Translations under genes and position numbers: made by a program
NCBI GenBank assembly: GCA_963737405.1
Contig: CAVTSL010000008.1
Location: 1-64,000 of the forward strand
Direction of reading: 5' to 3'
Length of the DNA stretch: 64,000 nucleotides
Source: JACCTU01 sp963737405
GTDB taxonomy: Bacteria > Actinomycetota > Thermoleophilia > Gaiellales > Gaiellaceae
In this document: positions 8,561 through 17,689 of the stretch, in pieces
Layout: every line of letters begins with the position of its first letter
Position numbering within the stretch: position 1 is the first letter of the stretch
Notes under the pieces: model-generated
Databases searched by the model: none
What the model was told of the DNA's origin: nothing
Seen by the model: the letters and a program-made list of their open reading frames with translations, nothing else

Positions 8561-9523
8561 TCAGTCCGGTAGGTATCGAGAGCGCAGCGCCGCCGTCGTC
8601 TGTGCGCCGAGAACGTCGGCGTCGAGGAGCTCCTCGATCGTCACGGAGGCGAACGTCGAGGAGTCCGTGAGGAGCTCTCGGTACCGGGCGCATGCGTCGG
8701 CAACGTCCGAGTTCCCGGCGGGGTGGACGACGACGTAGCGGCCCCACGCCCACGCGCCGCTCGGGTGCTGGAGCATCGACAGCAGGAGCAGGTGCTCCAG
8801 CCACATCACGGCGAGATCCGACTTCCCTTTCACCGCGTCGGTCGCTCCCGTCGCGAAGACGCCCGACCGCTCCGCGACCTCGACATACCTCGGGAGGTTG
8901 CTCGGCTTCGGGATCTCGGTCTTCGACCGCTCGTGGTACTTGACGTCGACGGCCACGATCCCCTGCGTCCCGTCGTCGAGGTCGAGCACGAACGCCATGT
9001 CGAACGCGCGGAGGCTGTTGAGGTACGACGGATCGAAGCGGCCCGGCGAGTGTGCGAAGCGGACCTCGCGCACGGTGCCCGGTGCGTCCGGCCACCAGGT
9101 GTGGACTGCCCGGTCGGCTTGCCCGACGTCCGCGGAGACGTCGCCGAACAGGTTGAAGGCCAATGACGGCGACCACAGGAGGTCGGCCCACAGCCGCTGG
9201 TGGTCGAAGCTCTGGTGCGGCTCGACGACCGACGTTCGCGCTCTCGTCGCGGCGAGCGCGCCGGCCGTGACGAAGTTCGCGCCGGTCTCACGCGCGTAGT
9301 CGAGCGGCAGACGGCTTCCGACGGGCCGAGCCGGCGCACCGCCGGGTCGCGGTGCGATCGGCTGCGAACCGATCGGATGCCCGCTCGCCTCGCGCCACTG
9401 CGCCTGGTGATAGCGCAGCCTCCGTCGGAACTCGGTCATCTCCGGTCGCCGCGGGACGTGGTCCTCGGCGTCCCAGCAGTGCGCGGCCTCGAGCTCCTGC
9501 CTCGTGAGCGTCGACTCCGACAC
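8561..9523 (-). CDS. Uncharacterised protein with PD-(D/E)XK-like nuclease motif
   Basis: This is a 320-residue soluble protein. The central part reads FDMAFVLDLDDG, then GIVAVDVKYHE about ten residues on. An Asp, a turn and a D-x-K pair on consecutive strands is the pattern of PD-(D/E)XK nucleases. WADLLWSPSLAFNLFGDV and LEHLLLLSMLQHPSG look like conserved helices of one family that also includes PGN_0703-type putative restriction endonucleases; that link is from memory and tentative. The GTG start is 11 bases after the upstream hydrolase stop. No methylase or other defence gene is adjacent, so a role in DNA cleavage is inference. Confidence 0.5.
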   Translation of the reverse strand: MSESTLTRQELEAAHCWDAEDHVPRRPEMTEFRRRLRYHQAQWREASGHPIGSQPIAPRPGGAPARPVGSRLPLDYARETGANFVTAGALAATRARTSVVEPHQSFDHQRLWADLLWSPSLAFNLFGDVSADVGQADRAVHTWWPDAPGTVREVRFAHSPGRFDPSYLNSLRAFDMAFVLDLDDGTQGIVAVDVKYHERSKTEIPKPSNLPRYVEVAERSGVFATGATDAVKGKSDLAVMWLEHLLLLSMLQHPSGAWAWGRYVVVHPAGNSDVADACARYRELLTDSSTFASVTIEELLDADVLGAQTTAALRSRYLPD

Positions 9524-9534
9524 TCGCGCGCCCG

Positions 9535-10245
9535 TCAGTCGGCGGACGCGCCCCGTGCGACGTCGCCGATGATCACCGCGAGCTCCTGTGGCCGCGACCA
9601 CATCGGCCAATGGCTCGTCGGCAGGTCGACCCACGTCACGTTGCGCAGCTCCTTGAGCCCTGCGAGCCACGCGTAGTCCCCCTCGGCCCACTCCTTGACC
9701 TGGTCGGACGAGGCACCGGTGCAGATCATCGTGCTCGGCACGTCGAGACGGGCGTCGTTCGTCAGCTCGGCAGCGTCCCGAAGCGCGGCACCGGGCTCGG
9801 GGACGGCGCGCTGCCGGAACGTCTCGAGTTGCTCCTGGCTCAGCCCGTCGAGGTTCTCTCCCTCTGCGAGGTCCTCCAGCGAGGGCATCGGCATCTCGAC
9901 GGCGTCGAAGTCGGGATCCATCGCACCCTTCCCTGGGGCGGAGTCGACGTAGACCATCGCCGCGATCTGCTCGGGGATGCGGTCGGTGGCCGCGTAGCCG
10001 GCGGCGCCCGTGCCGCTGTGCACGGCGAGGACGACGGGCCGGCCTGCCGCCTTCACCGCGTCCGCGATCGCGTCGACGTGGTCGGAGAGCGAGATCGAGG
10101 AACGATCTGCGTCGGCAGACTCGCGACCGGGCAGCGTGAGCGCCGTGACGTCGTGTCCGTCGGCGCGCAGCGGGGGGACGACGTCGTCCCATGCCCACGC
10201 GCCGAGCCAGTAGCCGGGAACGAGGATGATCGGTGTGGAAGCCAT
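9535..10245 (-). CDS. Alpha/beta hydrolase, EstC-like
   Basis: This 236-residue hydrolase begins IILVPGYWLGAWAWDDV (oxyanion strand and W-rich loop). The nucleophile elbow is LAVHSGTGAAG (Ser about 77), and the late His is in LPTSHWPMWSRPQEL. This matches small EstC/salicylic-acid-binding-like esterases of actinobacteria. The acid residue is probably in the MICTGASSDQV region, but the usual D is not obvious. It is cytoplasmic and probably shares a transcript with the nuclease-like gene just downstream. Confidence 0.82.
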   Translation of the reverse strand: MASTPIILVPGYWLGAWAWDDVVPPLRADGHDVTALTLPGRESADADRSSISLSDHVDAIADAVKAAGRPVVLAVHSGTGAAGYAATDRIPEQIAAMVYVDSAPGKGAMDPDFDAVEMPMPSLEDLAEGENLDGLSQEQLETFRQRAVPEPGAALRDAAELTNDARLDVPSTMICTGASSDQVKEWAEGDYAWLAGLKELRNVTWVDLPTSHWPMWSRPQELAVIIGDVARGASAD

Positions 10246-10286
10246 GCCTCAGACCCTACGTGGCCCGCGCCGACGGTCGTGCGGTT

Positions 10287-10318
10287 CTTCGGGGGCCGCC
10301 GTGCGACGGCCCCCGAAG
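10287..10318. terminator. Strong intergenic hairpin
   Basis: CTTCGGGGGCCG and CGGCCCCCGAAG form a perfect 12-bp stem with an 8-base loop. There is no T tract, so it may be a factor-dependent or processing hairpin. It lies between the stop of the minus-strand M14 gene (10448) and the start of the hydrolase at 10245, and is well placed to end the M14 transcript. Confidence 0.55.
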
Positions 10319-10447
10319 CGTCCCCTCAGCGCGCGACCACGACCGCGGTCGCGTCGGGTTGCCGCACTGCGTCGGCCGCTCCCTGAGCTTGATCTCGCCC
10401 GAGAGGCTCGGGCGCGTCGCCTGCGGCCGCCGGCCGTCCCCGCCTGA

Positions 10448-12130
10448 CTAGCCGAGCGGAACGCGCTCGCGCACGGTTCCCGCGCGCTGGTGCCTCGCCG
10501 TGATCTCGAGCTCGCCGCCCTGCGGCGCGTCGACGACCCACTCGAGCTTCGCGCGGTCGGTCGTCGCGTCGTTCGTCGCCCACCAGAGCGTCGTCCGCTT
10601 GTGGACCCGACCGTCGAGCTGTCCGACCTTCGTCACCCGCTCGCCGGAGACGATGCGCGCGCCGTCCGGCAGGTCGAGCTCGACCTCGAGCTCGCGCACC
10701 GCCTTCCGCTGGAGCGCGATGTCGGAGACGTTCGTCGGAAGCCAGCCGGTGTTCTCGAGCACGAGCTGCACGCGGTAGAGCCCCTCCCCTACGCGCTCGA
10801 CGTCGAGCGAGCGCGTCGCGAGCCGCGGCGAGATGAGGCAGTGGAAGATCGCGAGCTCCGTGTGCGGGGCGATCTCCTGCTCGAGCTGCTCGAGCGGGAC
10901 GTTGTACCAGGCGTAGAAGACGTCCCAGCCGCCGATCTCGACCTCGCCGAGCTGCGGATGGTCGAACGGCTTCCAGTCGACGTAGCCGCGGCCGCCGAGC
11001 GTCTCCTGCGACCAGCGGTAGAGCTTGAGGTCGTCCTCCGGCGGATGGTCCCGGAGCCACTCGATGAACTTGTAGTCCGTGATCCCGGCCTGGCGCTGCG
11101 GGCTCCAGAACTCGGTCGTCCACGAGAAGATCCCGCGCTGGTCGTACATGAAGTCGTGCGCCGATCCCCTGATCGACTGCTTCGGGTCGTACGCGAACTC
11201 GTGGAAGACCGAGACCGCGGGATAGCCGGTGAGCTGCGTCGCGATCTCGCCGATCTGCTTGTACACCCGGAGGTCGCCGGTCGGCAGATGGTCGTCCGGG
11301 TACGAGGCGTACGGCCGCAGGTGCACGCCCGAGAACGTGTGGTACGCGATGTAGCCGGTGATGTTCGGCCGGGCGACCACCGCCTCGACCATCGCGCGGA
11401 TCTCGGGCTCGGACGTCGGGAACGGCCCCGATCCCACCTGCTCGGCCTCCGGCCCCCACTCGCCGGGGAAGTTGCGGTTCAGATCGAGCGACTCGGCGGG
11501 CGGCGGAAGCTTGATCGTCGCGCCGTCGTAGTTCTGGATCGTCCCCTCCGGCAGGAGGCGGAAGTACTCGCCGCCGTCCTCGTCGGGGTCGCGGCGGACC
11601 ATCAGCGCCGGGGCGTCGGGATGGGCCTTCCAGTTGCCGTTCGGGTCGCGGAGCCGCATGGTCAGGATGCGGCCGTCGCCGTCGACGTCCTCCGCCTGGA
11701 GTCCGTCCTCGCGCTCGGGCAGCGGGTACTTCCGCACCGACGAGCGCACGTAGCGCGGACGCTCCGACAGCGCGAGCTCCGCGCCGTCGGGGTTCAGCCG
11801 CGGGATGACGTAGAACGTGCGGCTGTCGAGCGCGCGCGTCACCTTCTCGTCCGAGCCGTAGCCGGTCAGCAGGCGCTCGAGCAGGTGCAGCGCCGCCGAG
11901 CAGCCGGTGACCTCGACCGAGTGGATGTTCGCCTCGACGAGAAACGCCGGCTTCTCGTCGTGCGGCCCGGTCTCGGTGTTCGTCACCGTGACGAGCCAGA
12001 TCTCGCGGCCCTCGTACGACGTGCCGATCGACTCGACCGAGCAGAGCGCCGGGTGCTGCTCCGCCCATTCGCGGAGCAGTGACGTCAGCTCGTCGTACGT
12101 GTAGTAGGCGTCGTAGCGGACTCGGCTCAC
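10448..12130 (-). CDS. M14-family zinc carboxypeptidase
   Basis: This is a 560-residue protein. Zinc ligands fit ANIHSVEVTG (H-x-x-E, about residue 70) and the later His in AYHTFSGVHLRP. The family NRNFP segment (substrate carboxylate binding) is at about 217, and the catalytic Glu is in TTEFWSP. A C-terminal beta-rich domain of about 150 residues follows. No signal peptide is seen, so it is probably intracellular, unlike classic digestive enzymes. The GTG start has a strong GGGAGGGG ribosome site. With the M3-like gene upstream on the same strand it forms a small peptidase group. Confidence 0.88.
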   Translation of the reverse strand: MSRVRYDAYYTYDELTSLLREWAEQHPALCSVESIGTSYEGREIWLVTVTNTETGPHDEKPAFLVEANIHSVEVTGCSAALHLLERLLTGYGSDEKVTRALDSRTFYVIPRLNPDGAELALSERPRYVRSSVRKYPLPEREDGLQAEDVDGDGRILTMRLRDPNGNWKAHPDAPALMVRRDPDEDGGEYFRLLPEGTIQNYDGATIKLPPPAESLDLNRNFPGEWGPEAEQVGSGPFPTSEPEIRAMVEAVVARPNITGYIAYHTFSGVHLRPYASYPDDHLPTGDLRVYKQIGEIATQLTGYPAVSVFHEFAYDPKQSIRGSAHDFMYDQRGIFSWTTEFWSPQRQAGITDYKFIEWLRDHPPEDDLKLYRWSQETLGGRGYVDWKPFDHPQLGEVEIGGWDVFYAWYNVPLEQLEQEIAPHTELAIFHCLISPRLATRSLDVERVGEGLYRVQLVLENTGWLPTNVSDIALQRKAVRELEVELDLPDGARIVSGERVTKVGQLDGRVHKRTTLWWATNDATTDRAKLEWVVDAPQGGELEITARHQRAGTVRERVPLG

Positions 12131-12290
12131 GAGCCCCTCCCACGCCGAGGCGCTGTGTCGCCGGACCGCGCTGGGTGCCGCGATGCGGCGTCCTCAGTCA
12201 CGCCCGTATCTTCGGATACGCGCGCTCCCTGCGTCCTTGCCTCGCACCACCCAGCGCGCCCCGGCGACGAGGCATCGTCGTGGGAGGGAC

Positions 12291-13781
12291 TCAGCCGCCG
12301 AGCTCCGCGACGAGCGGGCCCGTGTCGAGCGGCGCGAAGCCCATGCGCGCGGCGATCTCCTCGCTCGAGGGCTTCGTGCCCTCGCGCCAGAGCTCGCGCA
12401 GGTGGTCGCCGGTCTTCGGGTTGCGCCACCAGTCGTCGCCGATCTCGCGGACGAGATAGGTGCGGAGCTGCGACGAGCGGATCCAGGCCCGGAGATAGTC
12501 GGCGGAGTAGAACCCCGCGTCCATGTCGGACAGGAACGCGTCGGGCCGATAGCGGATGCCGGTCGCTCCGGTCAGCCGCTTCGAGTACTCCTCGCCGCCG
12601 GCGCCGTTGGGGAAGTCGGACCAGAACGCGAGCTCGAACTGGAGCTTCGCGGTGTAGCGGCGGTAGAGCAGGGCTTCGAGGAAGACCGGCGCCTCCGCGT
12701 TCTCCGGCGCGCCGAAGTAGTGCTCGTGCCACTCGGGCTCGCGCGTGATCGCCTCGATGATGTACGAGTAGATCTCCGTCAGCGCGTGGTCGCGCGAGAT
12801 CTTGCGGAACGTGTAGTCGAGCGACGGGTCGACGCCCGCGTAGTGGAGCGCGTGGCCGGCCTCGTGCAGGAACGCCTGGTAGTCGTGCAGCCCTCCCTGG
12901 GCGCGCGTGATCAGGTGGACGATCTTCGGCGGATCCGACGCGATGACGCAGGCGCGCGGGGACTTCTGCGGGCGGTCCTCGAGGTCGAGGCGGATGTTCG
13001 GCTCGTTCTCGAGGTCGAAGCCGAGGCGCTTGAGCGTGTCCATGCACACCTCGACCGAGCGCTCCTTCGTGTACGTCGACTCGAGCGGGGAGAGCCGCCG
13101 GATCCACGAGACGTGCGCCGAGCTCGGCAGCTCCTCGCGCTCGGGGCCGAGCAGGCGTTCGAACCACGTCGCGCGCATGCGTTCCCAGGACTCCGTCACG
13201 CGGTCGCTCGCGTCGGCGAGCGCGCGCTCGAGCTCGCGCAGCGAGATCTGCTTCTCCTCCTCGGTGCGCGCGATCGGATCGTGGTCGCCGGTGAGGTCGG
13301 CCTCGAGCTCCTCGCCCGCGCGGATCAGGTCGAGCCGCTCGTCGTTGAACTCCGCCGACTTCAGCGCCTGGAGCTCGCCCAGCCGCTCGCGCTCGCCGTA
13401 GTCGGCGAGGACGGCGAGCTTCGCCTGCGCCGACCGGAGCGGGAGCTGCTCGCCCTGCCACTCGACCCGCGCGGCGAGGATCGCGTTCTCGAGCGCGTCG
13501 TCGCGCTCCGCGAGCTCGGCGGCGATGATCCCGGCCTCGCAGGTCTTGCGCAGGCGGTACAGGCGCTCGCGCTCGTCGCCGGACGACGCGTCCTCCTGCT
13601 CCCGGAGCGCGTCGACCTGCTCGCGCGAGAAGAGGCCCGCGTACCGGGCGACGATCGCGGCCTGCTCGGAGATCTCCTTCTCGCCGACCCGGACGGCGCG
13701 ACCCTCTTCGGATCGCTCGAAGAGGTAGCGCTGGAGCTCGGCCTCGTACTCGGCCGGCGTCCTGACGGCGGTGACGCTCAC
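12291..13781 (-). CDS. M3-like metallopeptidase (gluzincin, HEAGH motif)
   Basis: This is a 496-residue, mostly helical protein. The zinc motif is LHEAGHALHY near residue 312, with the third-ligand Glu probably in LTEIYSYIIE about 28 residues later. This spacing fits M3/oligoendopeptidase F-like enzymes. The long N-terminal helical region (charged E/R-rich repeats) fits their substrate-cage domain. It has no signal peptide. The GTG start sits inside the stop of the upstream receiver gene (GTGA), so the two are translationally coupled. A 160-base gap follows downstream with only a short GTATC/GATAC hairpin. Confidence 0.8.
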   Translation of the reverse strand: MSVTAVRTPAEYEAELQRYLFERSEEGRAVRVGEKEISEQAAIVARYAGLFSREQVDALREQEDASSGDERERLYRLRKTCEAGIIAAELAERDDALENAILAARVEWQGEQLPLRSAQAKLAVLADYGERERLGELQALKSAEFNDERLDLIRAGEELEADLTGDHDPIARTEEEKQISLRELERALADASDRVTESWERMRATWFERLLGPEREELPSSAHVSWIRRLSPLESTYTKERSVEVCMDTLKRLGFDLENEPNIRLDLEDRPQKSPRACVIASDPPKIVHLITRAQGGLHDYQAFLHEAGHALHYAGVDPSLDYTFRKISRDHALTEIYSYIIEAITREPEWHEHYFGAPENAEAPVFLEALLYRRYTAKLQFELAFWSDFPNGAGGEEYSKRLTGATGIRYRPDAFLSDMDAGFYSADYLRAWIRSSQLRTYLVREIGDDWWRNPKTGDHLRELWREGTKPSSEEIAARMGFAPLDTGPLVAELGG

Positions 13782-14161
13782 ATAGTCGAATCTACAGGAG
13801 CAGCCGAGACGAGCCGCTGGATGACCGCAACCAGCTCGTCCGGCTCGAACGGCTTCGCGAGGACCGCGTCTGCTGCAGCGAGCCGGGCGCCGCGAATGTC
13901 GGCGCTGCCGGTGAGAAAGACGATGCGGACGGGCGACTCGGCAGCGCGGAGCTCGTCCAGCAGGTCACGTCCGTCGTGCCCTGCGACGTGGACGTCGAGC
14001 AGCGCGACGTCGACGGGCTCTTCGTCGAGCAGGCGCCGCGCCCCCGGGATCGTGCCGCTCTCGAGCACCCGGAGCCCGGCGAGCTCGAGGTTGACTCGGC
14101 ACAAAAGCCGAAGTGAAGGCTCGTCGTCGACGACGAGCACTGTGCCGACCCCCGACGCCAA
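13778..14161 (-). CDS. Single-domain (CheY-like) response regulator receiver
   Basis: This 127-residue protein is a lone receiver domain: acidic pair in LVVDDEP, phosphoacceptor Asp in ALLDVHVAGHDG, Thr in FLTGSAD and Lys in LAKPFEPDEL. It has no output domain. The start is a TTG at 14161; an internal GTG before LVVDDE is an alternative. Its stop overlaps the start of the M3-like peptidase. No kinase is adjacent, so the partner is unknown. The overlap suggests linked expression with the peptidase. Confidence 0.85.
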   Translation of the reverse strand: MASGVGTVLVVDDEPSLRLLCRVNLELAGLRVLESGTIPGARRLLDEEPVDVALLDVHVAGHDGRDLLDELRAAESPVRIVFLTGSADIRGARLAAADAVLAKPFEPDELVAVIQRLVSAAPVDSTM

Positions 14162-14353
14162 GGGACGGATTCTAGTTCAAAACACGCCGTATCTCCCGGG
14201 CGCCCCAAGACGTTTACATATTGAAAGTGAGAATCAGACGACCGACCTCCGAGCCGCACCACGCGGGCCTGCCCCAGCCGACGATGGCGTTCCGGCGCCG
14301 CGCCTGGCTGCAGTTCCAACGCGCGCTCGACCCGCTCGCCCGACCGAAGCCGA

Positions 14354-15604
14354 TCAGGATCGGGCGGCGCTGAGGCGCTCGAGCGCCTTCTCGCGGCCGA
14401 GCAGCTCGAGGCTCTCGAACAGACCAGGCGACACCTTCGAGCCCGTGACGGCGATCCGGATCGGCTGGAACGCGTCGCGCGGCTTGAGCTCGAGACGCTC
14501 CGCGAGCTCGCGAAGCGCCGCCTCGATCCGGTCGGCGGTGAACGGCTCGACGTCACGCAGGACGCTCTCGGCTTCGGACAGCACGTTCGGATCGAGCTGC
14601 TGGCCGTCGAGCGAGATGTCCTGGAAGAGGAACCCGGCGAACTCGGGGAAGTCGCCGAGCCGCTCGATCTTCTCCTGCACGAGCGGCGCCGCCTTCCGGA
14701 CGAGCTCCGCGTCCCAGTCGTAGCCCTGCTCGCCGAGGTAGAGCACGAGCTCGTGCGCGTACTCGTCGGGCGGAAGCGCGCGCAGGTAGACGCCGTTCAT
14801 CCAGTCGAGCTTCTGGAAGTCGAACGCGGCCGGGCTCGGCTGCACGCGTGAGAGGTCGAACCGCTCGACCAGCTCGTCGCGCGACATGATCGTCGTCTCG
14901 CCGTCGGGCGCCCAGCCGAGCAGCGCCAGGAAGTTCATCAGGGCCGGCGCGATGTAGCCGGCCGAGCGGAACTCCTCGACCGTGACGGCGCCGTGCCGCT
15001 TCGAGAGCTTCTTGCCGTCGGTGCCGAAGACGCTCGGCACGTGCGCGTAGATCGGCGGCTCGGCGCCGACCGCGCGGATGAGGTTGAGCTGCTTCGGCGT
15101 GTTCGAGACGTGGTCGTCGCCGCGGATCACGTGCGTGATCCCGTCCCACACGTCCTCCATCGGCGAGGCGAAGTTGTACGTCGGCCGCCCGTCGGACCGC
15201 ACGAGCACGACGTCCTCGAGCTGATCGTTCGGGAACTCGATCCGCCCTCGCACGACGTCGTCCCAGCCCGTCGTCCCCTCGTCGGGCATCTTGAAGCGGA
15301 TCGCGCCCTCGTCCTCGTACGCCTTGCCCTCCGCGACGAGCTTGCGCGCGACCTCGCGGCAGTCGTCCATGCGATCGAGCTGGAACGTGTGCGAGCCGTC
15401 CCAGTCGAGCCCGAGCCACCGGAGCGACTCCTGGATCTGGTCGACCGCCTCGGCGACCTCGCGGCTCGTGTCGGTGTTCTCGATCCGGAGCTTGAACTCG
15501 CCGCCCTCGTGGCGTGCGTAGAGCCAGTTGAAGAGCGCCGTTCGGACGTTCCCGATGTGCAGCATCCCGGTCGGGCTCGGCGCCATGCGAACGCGGACGG
15601 ACAC
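14354..15604 (-). CDS. gltX: Glutamyl-tRNA synthetase
   Basis: This is a class I synthetase of 416 residues charging tRNA-Glu. The HIGH-type motif is PSPTGMLHIGNVRTALFNW at the N-terminus, and the KMSKS-type motif is KKLSKRHG at about 228. The C-terminal anticodon-binding helical domain ends ALERLSAARS. It is shorter than the usual 460-490 residues, mainly in the anticodon domain. The open frame runs 1 kb further upstream, but homology fixes the GTG at 15604. The 5' end is 18 bases from the divergent gene at 15623, so the two share a very short promoter region. Whether it charges only Glu cannot be decided by eye. Confidence 0.93.
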   Translation of the reverse strand: MSVRVRMAPSPTGMLHIGNVRTALFNWLYARHEGGEFKLRIENTDTSREVAEAVDQIQESLRWLGLDWDGSHTFQLDRMDDCREVARKLVAEGKAYEDEGAIRFKMPDEGTTGWDDVVRGRIEFPNDQLEDVVLVRSDGRPTYNFASPMEDVWDGITHVIRGDDHVSNTPKQLNLIRAVGAEPPIYAHVPSVFGTDGKKLSKRHGAVTVEEFRSAGYIAPALMNFLALLGWAPDGETTIMSRDELVERFDLSRVQPSPAAFDFQKLDWMNGVYLRALPPDEYAHELVLYLGEQGYDWDAELVRKAAPLVQEKIERLGDFPEFAGFLFQDISLDGQQLDPNVLSEAESVLRDVEPFTADRIEAALRELAERLELKPRDAFQPIRIAVTGSKVSPGLFESLELLGREKALERLSAARS

Positions 15605-15622
15605 GCGGATAGCGTAGGCGCG

Positions 15623-16643
15623 ATGCGGGTTCTGTCGCTCCGCGAGCTGAACCGGACGCTCCTCCTCCGACAGCTCCTCCTGCGGCGCGCGCCGCTCACG
15701 CCGACGCGGGCGATCGAGCGGGTCGCCGCGCTCCAGGCGCAGTGGGTGCCGTCCCCGTACGTCGCGCTCTGGTCGCGAATCGAGGGCTTCGAGCGCGACG
15801 GGCTGACGCGGGCGCTTCGCCGCGGAAGCGTGCTGAAGGCGTCGCTGATGCGCGGGACGCTGCATCTCGTCTCCGCCCGCGACTACCCGCTCTACGAAGC
15901 GGCGCTCAGGCGCGATCCCGCGCCGTGGACGACCGGCCGGCCGGAGCCGGCGCCGGAGCTCGTGCGCGCGGTCGCGTCGTTCGCGCGCGAGCCTCGCTCG
16001 GGAGCCGAGCTGCGGGCGTTCATCCAGGAACGGCGCGGGCCGGGCACGGACGAGGAGAACCACCGCGACCTCAACTGGCTCCGCCACCTGATCCCGCTCG
16101 TGCCCCAGCCGGAGAGCGGCGTGTGGGGCTTCGTGCGCGGCGTGCGGCTGCGCGCGTACGACGGGCCCGAGCCGAGCCGCGACGACGCGCTCGCGCATCT
16201 CGTTCGCCGGTACCTCGCCGCGTTCGGGCCGGCGACGCGGGCCGACCTCGCGGCGTGGAGCGGCCAGGTGCTGAAGACCCTCGATCCGGCCCTCGAGCGG
16301 ATGCGGCTCCGGCGCTTCCTCGACGAGGAGGGCCGGCAGCTCCTCGACCTGCCGCGTGCCCCGCTCGCGGAGGCCGCGCGCGAAGGCGCCCGTGCGCTTC
16401 CTGTCGCGCTGGGACGAGCTCCTGATCGGCCACGCGGACCGGCGCCGGGTGATCCCGGAGGAGCACGAGGCACGGAAGCTCGTGTTGGCCGGCGCCCAGA
16501 CCGTGCTCGTCGACGGCGTCGTCGCCGGCACCTGGACGTTCGAGCGCGGGCGCGTGGCCGTCGAGCCGTTCGACCCGCTCCCGCGCGGGGTCCGTCGCGA
16601 GCTCGAGGACGAGTCCTCGCGGCTGGCCACCTTCCTTGGGTAG
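15623..16643 (+). pseudogene. AlkZ-like winged-helix DNA glycosylase family protein, first copy (one frameshift)
   Basis: This HTH_42 (winged helix DNA-binding) family protein would be about 340 residues long. Diagnostic segments are LSLRELNRTLLLRQLLL, the AALQAQW motif with Q-A-Q, KASLMRGTLHLV, YLAAFGPATRADLAAWSG and, after a frame change near 16385, APVRFLSRWDELLIGHADR and VDGVVAGTW. Known family members AlkZ and YcaQ are DNA glycosylases that use a Q-phi-Q or Q-phi-D motif. The frame change is one extra G in GAAGGCG; removing it restores a normal protein. It is followed closely by a paralogue and endonuclease IV. I think it is functional in the organism and the shift is a sequence error. 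Confidence 0.75.
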
Positions 16644-16653
16644 CGTCGGACCC

Positions 16654-17689
16654 GTGCGCGTCCTCACGCTCCGCGAGCTCAACCGCGCGACGCTCGCCCG
16701 GCAGCTCTTGCTCGAGCGGCGCAGGCTCTCACCGCTCCTCACGATCGAGCGTCTGGCAGGCGTGCAGGCGCAGTGGCCGAAGGCGCCGTACGTCGGGCTC
16801 TGGACGCGCCTCCCGACGTTCCGGCGCGAAACGCTCGAGCGGGCGATCCGCTCGGGGACGGTCGTGAAGGCGACGGTGATGCGCGGCACGCTCCACCTCG
16901 TCACCGAGCGCGACTACGGGATGTTCTGCGGCGGCGCTGCGGGACATGCGCGCCTGGGCGGATGACGAGTCGCTGGAGCTCGGCACCCGGCTCGCGCCGC
17001 AGATCCGCGCGATGTTCGATGACGGGCCGCTCACCTTCCAGCAGGTGCTCGACCGCATGGAGCGCGACCACGGGATCGAGGACGAGCTGACTCGGCGTCG
17101 CACGTGGTTCGTCGCGCGAAAGACCGGTCACCTGCTCCACGCGCCCGAGACCGCGCTCTTCGCGGCGCGCCCGCAGGCGCTCTTCGCCCCGGTTGCGGAG
17201 CCTGCGGCGATCGAGACGACAGTCGCGCGGGCCGAGCTCGTCCGCAGGTACCTCGCGGCGTTCGGACCGGCCGCGCGTGCCGACCTCGGCGACTGGTCCG
17301 GCATGCGCGTCTCGGACCTCGCCCCGGCGCTCGAGACGCTCGAGCCGCTCCGCCGCTTCCGCGACGAGCGCGGCCGGGAGCTGCTCGACCTTCCTCGTGC
17401 GCCCCTGCCGGACGCAACGACGCCTGCACCGGTCCGCTTCCTGCCGAAGTGGGACAACGTGCTCCTCGGGTTCGCCGACCGGACACGGGTGCTCCCGGAG
17501 GAGTACCGCAAGACGGTGATCGCGAAGAACGGCGACGTCGCGCAGACGTTCCTCGTCGACGGCGTCGTCGCCGGAACGTGGCGGGAGGACAATGGCAAGG
17601 TGAAGCTCGAGCCGTTCGCGCCTCTCCCCCGCGCCGCGCGGCGCGAGGCCGAGGACGAGGCGGCGCGCCTCGCGGCGTTCCTCCGCTGA
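16654..17689 (+). pseudogene. AlkZ-like winged-helix DNA glycosylase family protein, second copy (one frameshift)
   Basis: This is a tandem paralogue of the preceding gene, starting at a GTG 10 bases after its stop. It keeps LTLRELNRATLARQLLL, AGVQAQW (Q-A-Q), KATVMRGTLHLV, YLAAFGPAARADLGDWSG, PVRFLPKWDNVLLGFADR and VDGVVAGTW. The frame changes near 16930, where an extra G interrupts FCG/ALRDMRAW; the rest is intact for 245 codons. The stop overlaps the ATG of endonuclease IV (TGATG), so the three genes read as one operon. By family knowledge it is a candidate base-excision glycosylase; its substrate is unknown. Confidence 0.75.

Noticed and set aside
14221..14373. 50-codon plus-strand open frame (TTG start, ending IRIGRR) overlapping the gltX end
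   Set aside because: No ribosome binding site, extreme Arg/Pro content, and convergent overlap with gltX. Coding potential is not convincing.
16370..16950. Programmed +1 frameshifting in the AlkZ-like genes
   Set aside because: No slippery site, stop-codon context or downstream structure is shared by the two shift points. Sequence error is simpler.
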